Positions 55,194 through 63,284 of a DNA stretch of 64,000 nt are shown piece by piece. Position 1 is the first letter of the stretch; every line of letters starts with the position of its first letter. This stretch comes from Nocardia sp. NRRL S-836 (GTDB lineage Bacteria; Actinomycetota; Actinomycetes; Mycobacteriales; Pseudonocardiaceae), in NCBI RefSeq assembly GCF_001279525.1, contig NZ_LGDY01000123.1, positions 23,871-87,870 of the forward strand, written 5' to 3'. Position numbers and translations under genes: made by a program. The notes under the pieces are model-generated. The model ran no database searches. It had not been told where the DNA came from and worked only from the letters and a program-made list of their open reading frames with translations.

Positions 55194-55640
55194 TCACCGG
55201 ATGTCGGGCTTCTTCCTGGTGGACACCGCGATCCGGTTCCACGAGTTGATGGTGAAGATGAGCGCGATGAGCTGGGCCAGCTCCTCCTCGCCGAAGTGCT
55301 GCGCCGCCCGCTCGTAGACCTCGTCGCCGACGTACTCGTGGCTGCCCAGGACCGTGATGGCCTCGGTCAGCAGCAACGCCGCCTGCTCCTTCTCGGTGTA
55401 GAGGTCGCCGGCCTCCTGCCAGGCGTCGAGCAGGTAGATGCGGGCCTCGGACTCACCGCCCTTCCTGGCGTCGACGGTGTGCATGTTGAGGCAGTAGGCG
55501 CAGTGGTTGAGCTGCGAGGCGCGGATGCGGACCAGCTCGGCGAGCTGCTCGTCGAGGCCCTCGCGGGCGGCGGCGTCGAGCGCGATCATGGCGCGGTAGA
55601 CCTTGGGGGCCTTCTTGGCGAGGTCGATCCGGTTCGTCAT
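55194..55640 (-). CDS. AhpD/carboxymuconolactone decarboxylase-like protein
   Basis: A 148-aa all-helical protein with the redox motif HCAYC (C47/C50) and H54, as in AhpD-like peroxidase partners. It probably acts in peroxide or thiol metabolism. ATG 55640 follows TAGGTT (complement of 55648-55653) by 7 nt, a leaderless start. It is divergent from a MocR-type regulator that probably controls it. Confidence 0.9.
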   Translation of the reverse strand: MTNRIDLAKKAPKVYRAMIALDAAAREGLDEQLAELVRIRASQLNHCAYCLNMHTVDARKGGESEARIYLLDAWQEAGDLYTEKEQAALLLTEAITVLGSHEYVGDEVYERAAQHFGEEELAQLIALIFTINSWNRIAVSTRKKPDIR

Positions 55641-55660
55641 GTGCACAAACCTATGGCGCT

Positions 55661-55709
55661 GATTGGCCCTGGGCATGGTGAAATCCGATCGTGGAATCGT
55701 GGGCCAATC
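55661..55709. promoter_or_regulatory. Inverted repeat in AhpD/MocR divergent promoter
   Basis: GATTGGCCC (55661-55669) and GGGCCAATC (55701-55709) are perfect 9-bp arms with centres 40 bp apart, one on each side of the MocR start codon. The spacing suits a regulator that loops or binds two dimers. Confidence 0.6.
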
Positions 55710-57028
55710 TTGACTTCCACCTCGACCTGTCCGGTCCGGGTGGGCTGCGGCAGCGGTTGACGGCGTCGCTGCGAGAGGCGGTCCGGTCGGCGCGGCTGCC
55801 ACCGGGAACGCGCCTGCCGGCGTCGCGGTCGCTCGCCGCCGACCTGGGGATCGCGCGCAACACCGTCGCCGAGGCCTACGCCGAGCTCGTGGCCGAGGGG
55901 TGGCTGACGGCCCGGCAGGGGTCGGGAACCGTCGTCGCGCAACGCGTCGCGCCACCCGCGCCGGTGCGGCGCCGTGCGGTCGCCGACGACGTGCGGTTCG
56001 ACCTGACCGTCAGCACGCCCGACGTGACCGAGTTCCCGCGCGCCGAGTGGATCAGGTCCACGCGGCGGGCGCTGATGGCGGCACCGGCGGACGCGTTCGG
56101 GCCGGGTGACCCGCAGGGACGCGTCGAGCTGCGCACGGCGCTGGCGGAGTACCTGGCACGGGCGCGGGGCGTGCGGGCCGATCCCGAGCGGATCGTGGTG
56201 TGCTCGGGGTTCGGCGGCGGCGTGCAGATGTTCGACCGGCTGCTGGCACCACCCGTGGTCGTGGAGGAGTACGGGCTGGGGTTCCACCGGTCGTTGTGGA
56301 CGTCGACGGTGCCGTTGGCGGTGGACGACCACGGTGCGAACACCGAGCAGCTGCCCGACGACCTCCGTGCGTGCGTTCTGACTCCGGCGCACCAGTTCCC
56401 GTTAGGCGGCCCTCTGCACCCACGGCGGCGCGCGTCGGCGGTGGAGTGGGCACGGCGCGTGGGCGGTCTTGTGCTGGAGGACGACTACGACGGCGAGTTC
56501 CGCTACGACCGGCAGCCGGTCGGGGCGGTGCAGGGCCTGGACCCCGAGCACGTCGTCTACCTGGGGACGTCCAGCAAGGCGCTGTCACCGGCGTTGCGGA
56601 TCGCGTGGATGGTGCTGCCGGACCGGTTCGTGGACCCGGTGCTGGCGCTGAAGACCGGTCGCGAGCAGCACATCAGCATGCTCGACCAGCTGACGCTGGC
56701 CGACTTCCTGGAGTCCGGGGCGTACGACAGCCACGTGCGGCGGATGCGGTTGAAGTACCAGCGGCGCCGCGACCGGCTCGTGGAGGCCGTCTCGCCGTAC
56801 GTGGAGATCTCCGGCATCGCGGCGGGCATGCACGCGGTGCTCGACACCCCGCACGAGACGGCCGTGGTGCGGAAGGCACGCGAACGTGGCGTCGAGGTCA
56901 GTCCGCTCTCGTGGTTCCGGCATCCGCTGAGCACCGACGACCGCACGGGCGTGGTCGTGAGCTTCGGAGCGCCCGCGTTCCCGCGGGCGCTCGACACGTT
57001 CGCCTCGGTGCTAGCGGCGTGCTGCTGA
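55691..57028 (+). CDS. MocR/PdxR-type GntR-aminotransferase regulator
   Basis: A 445-aa fusion of a GntR winged helix (about residues 15-85: LPASRSLAADLGIARNTVAE) and a fold-type I aminotransferase domain with PLP lysine K296 (GTSSKALSP) and LEDDYDGEFRY. MocR proteins often use PLP to control vitamin B6 genes, but many control other neighbours; here the divergent AhpD-like gene is the natural target. GTG 55691. The end overlaps the convergent serine hydrolase by 18 bp. Confidence 0.92.
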   Translation: MESWANLDFHLDLSGPGGLRQRLTASLREAVRSARLPPGTRLPASRSLAADLGIARNTVAEAYAELVAEGWLTARQGSGTVVAQRVAPPAPVRRRAVADDVRFDLTVSTPDVTEFPRAEWIRSTRRALMAAPADAFGPGDPQGRVELRTALAEYLARARGVRADPERIVVCSGFGGGVQMFDRLLAPPVVVEEYGLGFHRSLWTSTVPLAVDDHGANTEQLPDDLRACVLTPAHQFPLGGPLHPRRRASAVEWARRVGGLVLEDDYDGEFRYDRQPVGAVQGLDPEHVVYLGTSSKALSPALRIAWMVLPDRFVDPVLALKTGREQHISMLDQLTLADFLESGAYDSHVRRMRLKYQRRRDRLVEAVSPYVEISGIAAGMHAVLDTPHETAVVRKARERGVEVSPLSWFRHPLSTDDRTGVVVSFGAPAFPRALDTFASVLAACC

Positions 57029-58534
57029 CCAGCCCTCGGCGGTGACGTTGCCGCGTGCGTGGACGTAGACGCCACGGCCGTTGTACTGGCCTGCCTTGGT
57101 GTAGACGAACCGGGTCTTCTTCTGTTCCGTGGCAACCCATCGGCGCTCAGTGGTGGTGATCGTGCGGACGTCCTGCCACGCGGTGCCGTCCCAGTGCTGC
57201 ACGGTCAGCTTGTCGCCCTCGTCGGCGTCGACGAACACCTCGACCGGGCGGTCCGCGGTGAGCGTGCCGCCGGAGGTCGTTGCCCGCCACTGCTTCCCGT
57301 TCGCCCGCACGGCCAGCGCGCCCGCCAGCCCGTCGGCCACGGCCCGGCGCGCGGGGTTGACGCTGCCCCAGTCGCGGGACGGGTGCACGCGGTTGGTCAG
57401 CAGGATCGCGATGCTGCGCGAGGCCTTGTCGATCACGAACGACGTGCCCGTGTAGCCCGTGTGACCCGCCGTGCCGGGACCGCTCAACGCGCCCATGTAC
57501 CAGCGTTGGTCGAGCTCGAAGCCCAGGCCGTGGGCGTTGTCGGGGAACTGCTGGTTGAAGTTCGTCAGCATCAGCTCGACGGAGTGCTCGCTGAGGATGC
57601 GGCGGCCGTTGTAGGCGCCGCCGTTGAGGATTGTCTGGCCGAGGACGGCGAGGTCCCTGGCCGTGCTGAACACGCCCGCGTGGCCGGCCACACCGCCGAG
57701 CGACCACGCGTTCTCGTCGTGCACCTCACCGCGGACCATGCCGCGCGGCGGGGTGGACTGGAACTCCGTGGCGGCCGTGCGGTCCTTGGCCTTGGGGTTG
57801 TAGCCGGTGTCCGTCATGCCGAGCGGGCGGGTGATGCCGTCTGCCACTGCTTCGTCGAGCTTCTTGCCGCTGACCCGGTGGACCAGCTCACCGAGGGTGA
57901 TCAGGTTCAGGTCCGAGTACACGTACGTGGTGCCGGGCGTGGACTTCGGCGTCACGTCCATCACGGCTTTGATGCGTGACGGGATGTCCGGGTACCGCTG
58001 CCACAACGGGATGAACGGCTCAAGACCACTCGTGTGGGTGAGCAGCTGCTTGACGGTGATGTTCTCCTTGCCGTTCACACCGAACTCGGGCAGGTAGCGG
58101 GCGACCTTCTCGTCGATGTCGACCCGGCCCCGCTCGACCTGCTGGATCACCGCGACGGACGTGAAGAGCTTGGAGATCGAGGCCAGGTCGAAGATCGTGT
58201 CCTTGCGCATCTCGACGCGGTCCTGCTCCGGCAGCTGGGTCTGCTGGTCGCGGTAGAGGACGGCGTAGCCGGTGCGGTCGTGCGTGACGATCTGGCCGTC
58301 GTGCACGAACAGCGTGACGGCGCCGGCGAACAGCGGCTTGCCGTTGGCCTGGGGCTTGGTGAAGTCGCGGACCTGGCGCAGGGCGGTGTTGATCGGTTCG
58401 GGGTCGAGGTGCGCCCAGTACGGGTTGGACGGGCGCAGCGTCGTCCGCTCGTGCGCGAAACCGTCCTGCGGCTGGTCGAAGTGGCCGGGGATCGCGACCG
58501 TCACGAGTGCGACGGCCAGGGCAGGGATGAGCAT
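57011..58534 (-). CDS. Serine beta-lactamase-like hydrolase (AmiE-like)
   Basis: A 507-aa exported protein with a short signal peptide (about residues 1-15) and a class C beta-lactamase fold: SISKLF (SxxK), YSDLN (YxN) and HTGYTG (HTG). A C-terminal domain of about 90 residues follows. In Bacillus subtilis a beta-lactamase-family protein in the namZ-nagZ operon acts as the N-acetylmuramyl-L-alanine amidase AmiE. The same operon place here suggests the same job, but a D,D-peptidase or esterase is possible. ATG 58534 has GAGGAC 3 nt upstream. Confidence 0.87.
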   Translation of the reverse strand: MLIPALAVALVTVAIPGHFDQPQDGFAHERTTLRPSNPYWAHLDPEPINTALRQVRDFTKPQANGKPLFAGAVTLFVHDGQIVTHDRTGYAVLYRDQQTQLPEQDRVEMRKDTIFDLASISKLFTSVAVIQQVERGRVDIDEKVARYLPEFGVNGKENITVKQLLTHTSGLEPFIPLWQRYPDIPSRIKAVMDVTPKSTPGTTYVYSDLNLITLGELVHRVSGKKLDEAVADGITRPLGMTDTGYNPKAKDRTAATEFQSTPPRGMVRGEVHDENAWSLGGVAGHAGVFSTARDLAVLGQTILNGGAYNGRRILSEHSVELMLTNFNQQFPDNAHGLGFELDQRWYMGALSGPGTAGHTGYTGTSFVIDKASRSIAILLTNRVHPSRDWGSVNPARRAVADGLAGALAVRANGKQWRATTSGGTLTADRPVEVFVDADEGDKLTVQHWDGTAWQDVRTITTTERRWVATEQKKTRFVYTKAGQYNGRGVYVHARGNVTAEGWSAARR

Positions 58535-58541
58535 GGCGTCC

Positions 58542-59750
58542 TCACCGGTAGCGCAGGTAGGGCAGGCGGGTGCGGCGGAACTGCCGCAGTTCTGCTTGCC
58601 AGGCGCCGACCACGTCGTCGGTGGAGGCACCGGCGTCGATCATCTTGCGGAGGCGGTCGGAGCCGCTGAGCTTGTCGATCCAGTTGTCCGGCCGCCACGC
58701 GAACACGGCCGGGTACAACGACTTCGCCGTGCTGATCATGGCGACGGCCGCCCTGATGGCGTCGAACTCGCGCGGGTCGGTCACGGACACCGTGACACCG
58801 CCGCAGGTCTGGCCCTGGAACTTGTGGAACGTGGGGGAGAAGTAGGTCTCGCGGAACCGCACGCCCCGCAGGCCCATGGCGTTCAGCGCCTCCGCCCACC
58901 GCCAGTCGAGGCCCGGCGCGCCGATCGTCTCGAACGGGCGCGTGGTGCCGCGGCCCTCCGACAGCACGGTGCCCTCGAACAGGCAGGTGCCGGGGTAGAC
59001 CAGCGCCGTGTCCGGGGTGGGCATGTTCGGGCTCGGCGGGACCCACGGCAGGCCGGTGTCGAGCTGGTCGCGCCGCCAGCCGCGGACGTTGACCACCTCC
59101 AGCCGCGTCTTCACGCCGAACTCGCCCACGTAGAAGCGGGCCAGCTCGCCGACGGTCATGCCGTGCTGCTGGACGATCGGCTTCAGGCCGACGCCGGTGG
59201 CGTGGGCGGGGTCGAGCTGGGGGCCGTTCGCCCTGCCGCCGATCGGGTTCGGGCGGTCCAGGACGAGGAAGTCCAGGTCCGGCGCGGCCTGCATCGCCGT
59301 GTACAGCGACCAGATGTAGGTGTAGAAGCGCGCGCCGACGTCCGCGATGTCGAACACGACCGTGTCGATGCCGGCCTTGGCGAACATCGCCTGGAGCTTG
59401 GTGGCGCTGGCGCCGTAGGCGTCGTAGACCGGGATGCCGGTGCGCGGGTCCTGGTAGCTGCCCTCGGAACCGCCGGCCTGGGCCGTGCCGCGGAAACCGT
59501 GCTCCGGCCCGAACACCGCGGTGGGCTTGGCGTCGTGCGCGACCATCGAGTCGACGATGTGCGTCTGGTCCGTGAGCACGCCCGTCGGGTTGGTGAGCAC
59601 GCCGACCTTGCGGCCCTTGAGCTTGCGCCAGCCGTCGTCGGCGAGCTGCTGCGCTCCGGTCGTGAGGCGGCGTTCGGCGCGGGCGGTTCCGGCGGTGGCG
59701 ATCGGGACGGACAGTGCCGCGCTGGCTGCGAGGAAGTGCCGCCTTCTCAC
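58542..59750 (-). CDS. namZ: Exo-beta-N-acetylmuramidase NamZ (DUF1343)
   Basis: A 402-aa DUF1343/GH171 enzyme releasing MurNAc from the ends of glycan strands. A Tat-like signal (RRRHFLAASAALSV) exports it. VGVLTNPTG, FGPEHGFRG (about residues 81-89) and LVLDRPNPIGG are the family motifs. It overlaps nagZ by 4 bp and lies 7 bp before the serine hydrolase gene. Confidence 0.93.
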   Translation of the reverse strand: MRRRHFLAASAALSVPIATAGTARAERRLTTGAQQLADDGWRKLKGRKVGVLTNPTGVLTDQTHIVDSMVAHDAKPTAVFGPEHGFRGTAQAGGSEGSYQDPRTGIPVYDAYGASATKLQAMFAKAGIDTVVFDIADVGARFYTYIWSLYTAMQAAPDLDFLVLDRPNPIGGRANGPQLDPAHATGVGLKPIVQQHGMTVGELARFYVGEFGVKTRLEVVNVRGWRRDQLDTGLPWVPPSPNMPTPDTALVYPGTCLFEGTVLSEGRGTTRPFETIGAPGLDWRWAEALNAMGLRGVRFRETYFSPTFHKFQGQTCGGVTVSVTDPREFDAIRAAVAMISTAKSLYPAVFAWRPDNWIDKLSGSDRLRKMIDAGASTDDVVGAWQAELRQFRRTRLPYLRYR

Positions 59751-61435
59751 CAGGTCACCCCGTGCCCGAACGGGTAGGGGGTCGGGCCCGGCACCGCGAC
59801 CGGCAGCTTGCCCTGCGGCTTCGTCTCACCGAGCAGGACCTTGGCCAGCGACTCCATCGACACCGTCGTGATCGAGTAGGTGGCCAGCCACGTCTTGGCG
59901 TCGCTGTACGCGACGTCGTACGGGTTGCCGGTGGCGACCGCGACGACCGGTTTGCCGGTCGCGACGAGCTTGGCCAGCAGGTCGAGCTGGGCGGGGCGGG
60001 TGCTCAGGTTGTTGGTCAGCACGACGATCTTGTCGGCGCTCGCCGCCGCCGTCAGCGCCTGCTGGGTCTGCGCGGGGGTGGGGCTCGTGGCGGTGACGAC
60101 CTTGGCGGCCTTGAGCCTGGTCGCGAGGGCCGTCGTCGGTGCGTCGCCGGTGCCGACGACCAGGGGAGCGGTGGCGTTGAGCGGCAACGCCTGGCCGTCG
60201 TTGCGCACGGCCGTGATCGTGCGGTCGGCGATGAGCTGGGCCTGCGTGGTGTGGGAACCGACGACCTGGTCGACCTTGTTCTCGTCGACCTGGGCGTTGA
60301 GCATGACGCCGCGCAGCAGCTTCATCTTGAGGATGCGCAGCACGCTCTCGTTGATCCGCTTCTCGGAGAGCTCACCGCTGCGCACGGCGGCGATGACGCT
60401 GTTGACGGCCAGGCCGAGGTTCGGCGGCATCAGCAGCTGGTCGACGCCCGCCTTGAGGGCGAGCACGGGGACCTCGGCGTCGGAGTGCAGCTTGCGGACG
60501 CCCGCCATCTCCAGCGCGTCGGTGACGATCACGCCGTCGTAGCCGAGCTCCTGCCTGAGCAGGCCGGTGATGATCCGCGGGGAGAGCGTGGCCGGGTCGC
60601 CCGACGGGTCGATCTGCGGCACCTGGATGTGCGCGGTCATGATCGAGTCGACCTTGGCGGCGATGGCGGCCTTGAACGGTGGCGCGTCGATCTCCCGCCA
60701 CTGGTCGAGCGTGCGGTTCGAGACCGGCAGGCTGGTGTGGCTGTCCTCGGAGGTGTCGCCGTGGCCGGGGAAGTGCTTGGCGGTCGCGGTGACCGAGCCG
60801 GTGCTGAGCCAGCGCTGCTCGTAGCCCTCGACCTGCGCCTTCGTCAGGTCCGCCGCGAGCTTGGGGTCACTGGAGAAGCTGCGCACGCCGATGATCGGGT
60901 TCGCCGGGTTGGAGTTGACGTCGGCGTCCGGCGCGAAGTCCTGGTTGATGCCCATCGCCCGCAGCTCGGTGGCGGTGATGCGGGCGGCCTCCCGCGCGTC
61001 CCCGGTCGACCGGCCGGCGCCCAGCGCCATGTTGCCCGGCAGCTGCGTGAACGGCGGGCCGATGCGGGTGACGAGACCCATCTCCTGGTCGGTGGAGATG
61101 AGCAACGGGACGCGGCTCGCCTTCTGCAGGCCGTTGGAGAGCTGCGCGATCTGCTTGGGCGTGTCGATGTTGTCGCGCGTCGAGTTGTTGAAGTAGATGA
61201 CGCCGCCGGGGTGGTACTTGCGCACGACCTCGGCGGGCGTGTCGACGCCGAAGTCGGCGCGGTTCTTGGGGTGAGCGACGTCGGCGGCCTGGCCGTTGAC
61301 GAAGGTGACGAAGAGCTGGCCGACCTTCTCCTCCAGCGACATCCCGCCCAGCGTGATCACGGAAGCGTCCGCCCGCGGTACCGGCAGGAGCGTGAGCAAC
61401 GCGGTGACCATGGTGAGCGCGGCGATTTTCCGCAC
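59747..61435 (-). CDS. nagZ: Beta-N-acetylhexosaminidase NagZ (GH3), secreted
   Basis: A 562-aa GH3 enzyme removing GlcNAc from peptidoglycan fragments. A signal peptide (about residues 1-24), LLISTDQEMGLVTRIG, the catalytic loop KHFPGHGDTSEDSH (with the GH3 NagZ His-Asp dyad) and nucleophile VIVTDALEM are present. A C-terminal GH3 domain of about 170 residues makes it the Gram-positive exported form. GTG 61435 has GGGAGG 10-12 nt upstream. First gene of the nagZ-namZ-hydrolase operon. Confidence 0.95.
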   Translation of the reverse strand: MRKIAALTMVTALLTLLPVPRADASVITLGGMSLEEKVGQLFVTFVNGQAADVAHPKNRADFGVDTPAEVVRKYHPGGVIYFNNSTRDNIDTPKQIAQLSNGLQKASRVPLLISTDQEMGLVTRIGPPFTQLPGNMALGAGRSTGDAREAARITATELRAMGINQDFAPDADVNSNPANPIIGVRSFSSDPKLAADLTKAQVEGYEQRWLSTGSVTATAKHFPGHGDTSEDSHTSLPVSNRTLDQWREIDAPPFKAAIAAKVDSIMTAHIQVPQIDPSGDPATLSPRIITGLLRQELGYDGVIVTDALEMAGVRKLHSDAEVPVLALKAGVDQLLMPPNLGLAVNSVIAAVRSGELSEKRINESVLRILKMKLLRGVMLNAQVDENKVDQVVGSHTTQAQLIADRTITAVRNDGQALPLNATAPLVVGTGDAPTTALATRLKAAKVVTATSPTPAQTQQALTAAASADKIVVLTNNLSTRPAQLDLLAKLVATGKPVVAVATGNPYDVAYSDAKTWLATYSITTVSMESLAKVLLGETKPQGKLPVAVPGPTPYPFGHGVTW

Positions 61436-61467
61436 GGTGCAGTGCCTCCCGGTGATCTTCCCACAAG

Positions 61468-61483
61468 ATAACAGGCCTGTTAT
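61468..61483. promoter_or_regulatory. Perfect 16-bp palindrome upstream of nagZ
   Basis: ATAACAGGCCTGTTAT is a perfect dyad 33 bp upstream of the nagZ start and overlapping the expected promoter. It is a likely operator for a GntR- or RpiR-type regulator of the muropeptide operon. Confidence 0.7.
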
Positions 61484-61574
61484 GCAAGTTAGTGACACGA
61501 AGGCCATGGGTCAACGGGAAGGCATTTTGCCGTCGGTGCGAGTTCTTCACAGGGTCAGAGCGGACCCTTCACAC

Positions 61575-61815
61575 AAAAGCAGACGGGGCACCCACGAATG
61601 GGTGCCCCGTCTTCAGCGCGGGCTTGCGAGTTACCAAGCGTGCAACTCGTGTCGTACAACCCTGGCCTCGGCGTCCGGCGTCCCGGTACGCAGGCCCTAG
61701 ACGACAAGCCTCCCGCGGCGTGCTGCGCGTGGGTACTCGAAGTCCGCGCACGGAGCCCTGCCGGGGTGGAGGCTGGCTTCTCTTCGCCAGGTCCCTGGCC
61801 GACCCGAGGTCCGCA
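61575..61815 (-). ncRNA. Ms1/MTS2823-like structured RNA
   Basis: No coding frame is present, but there is a complete transcription unit. A promoter TTGCTG-N17-TTAAAT (complement of 61845-61850 and 61822-61827) puts the start near 61815. The RNA runs about 235 nt through GC-rich foldable sequence and ends at a 14-bp perfect hairpin (61581-61594 with 61599-61612) followed by TTTT. It lies on the same strand and downstream of the HAD gene. The abundant RNA-polymerase-binding RNA Ms1 (MTS2823) lies downstream of Rv3661 in mycobacteria in the same way. The assignment rests on position and signals, not on a covariance search. Confidence 0.75.
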
Positions 61816-61821
61816 CCACCC

Positions 61822-61850
61822 ATTTAAGTGCGTGGGACGGGTCACAGCAA
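61822..61850 (-). promoter_or_regulatory. Promoter of the Ms1-like RNA
   Basis: On the minus strand, -35 TTGCTG and -10 TTAAAT with an ideal 17-bp spacer. This is the best housekeeping-type promoter seen in the window. The 200 bp between it and the HAD gene (61851-62050) hold no gene. Confidence 0.75.
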
Positions 61851-62050
61851 GGGCTCGGAAGGGTGCACCGGTCAAGCCACGTTCAGTAGCGAAAGCACTG
61901 GCGTTTCAGCGTTTGTGGCATTTCATCCGCCTTCCGGTACCGCTGACGGGGCGGCGTCGTGCACTCACTCGGGCACCACGTGCGCGGGCCGTTGCCGCTA
62001 CCGCCCGGTACGTGGTCCCGAAGGCTTCGACCCGCCTCGCGGGGCTTGAC

Positions 62051-62848
62051 TCACGCGTCGCGGCCGCGCTTGCGCCGCAGCCCGTACCAGGCGGCGCCGG
62101 CGGCCGCGACGGCACCGAGGCTGATGGCCGTGACGGCGACCGTCTTGCCCGACGGGGTGGGGATGCGCGAGCGCAGGCTCACCGGGTCGGAGAACTGCTG
62201 CACCGGCCAGCCCTTCTGGACGGCGACCCGGCGCAGGCCGCGGTCGGGGTTCACCGCGTTCGGGTGACCGACGACCTCCAGCATCGGCAGGTCGCTGACC
62301 GAGTCGGAGTAGGCGTAGCACGTGGCCAGGTCGTAGCCGCGCTCGTCGGCGAGCTGCTTGATCGCCACGGCCTTGTTCTCCGCGGCGCAGTAGAAGGCGA
62401 CGTCGCCGGTGTAGCGGCCCTCGTTGACGACCATCCTGGTGCCGACGCTGTGGTCGGCACCGATCAACTGCGCGATGGGGGCGACCAGTTCTTCACCCGA
62501 TGCGCTGACGATGACGACGTCGTGGCCCTCGGCTTTGTGGTCCGCGATGAGCTGTGTCGCCTCTTTGTAGACCAACGGGTCGACGATGTCGTGCAGCGTC
62601 TCGCTGACGATGCTGCGGATCTGTTCGACGTCCCAGCCCGCCGCCAGCGCCGTGATGTGTGCCCGCATCCGGTCCATCTGGTCCGCGTCCGCTCCGGCCA
62701 GCATGAACACGAACTGGGCATAAGCGCTCTTCAGCACCGCGCGGCGGTTGATCAGGCCCTCCTGGAAGAAGGGACGGCTGAACGCCAGGGTGCTCGACTT
62801 CGCGATCACGGTCTTGTCGAGGTCGAAGAAGGCGGCGGTCCTACTCAT
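62051..62848 (-). CDS. HAD-IB family phosphatase (Rv3661-like)
   Basis: A 265-aa HAD hydrolase with motif I FFDLDKTVI (nucleophile D9, acid D11), motif II VIVSASGEELV and motif III YSDSVSDLPML, and a C-terminal transmembrane helix (about residues 232-253). It resembles SerB/PSPase-like proteins and CicA; the substrate is unknown. ATG 62848 follows TAAGCT (complement of 62855-62860) by 6 nt, a leaderless start. The Ms1-like RNA lies downstream and 6C RNA upstream, as around Rv3661. Confidence 0.93.
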   Translation of the reverse strand: MSRTAAFFDLDKTVIAKSSTLAFSRPFFQEGLINRRAVLKSAYAQFVFMLAGADADQMDRMRAHITALAAGWDVEQIRSIVSETLHDIVDPLVYKEATQLIADHKAEGHDVVIVSASGEELVAPIAQLIGADHSVGTRMVVNEGRYTGDVAFYCAAENKAVAIKQLADERGYDLATCYAYSDSVSDLPMLEVVGHPNAVNPDRGLRRVAVQKGWPVQQFSDPVSLRSRIPTPSGKTVAVTAISLGAVAAAGAAWYGLRRKRGRDA

Positions 62849-62997
62849 GTGGTCAGCTTAGGTGTACTCACCGGTAGGCCGTTCGGTCGGCATTTCGTTG
62901 ATGGACGAAACCGTTGTGAGACACGGTTACCGAAACTTGCCACACGGCTGTTGCGGAAGTTGCGCACGGCACTGGCGCATGGGGATACAGTAGGAGA

Positions 62998-63085
62998 GTC
63001 CGGTTCGACGGACGGGTTCAGTCCGACCCCCCGGGACTGAACCATTGACGACCCCCGTCCCTCCCCCCTGGCGGGGGTCGTCCCA
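62998..63085 (+). ncRNA. 6C RNA (B11)
   Basis: Two strong hairpins in tandem, each with a loop holding six C residues, the defining feature of the actinobacterial 6C RNA. Stem 1 pairs 63015-63024 with 63034-63043; stem 2 pairs 63048-63057 with 63072-63081. TACAGT (62986-62991) is the -10 element and puts the start near 62998. Its place between the HAD gene and ssd, on the ssd strand, matches M. tuberculosis B11. 6C RNAs use the C-rich loops to bind G-rich ribosome-binding regions of target mRNAs. Confidence 0.92.
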
Positions 63086-63284
63086 TATCTCGGGCACGTT
63101 TCCGCGTCACCGCGACTGGACCTCTGCGGTCGTTCGGGCCGCAACTCTCCAGCGTCGCACACAGCCCTGACACTTCCGGGCCTCCAGGCGCCTCAAGATC
63201 GCGACTTGTCCACATCCCGCGATTCGTCCACAAGTTGATCTTCGTCCGTTGTGTCGTTCATCACGACCGACGACCGTTCATCCC

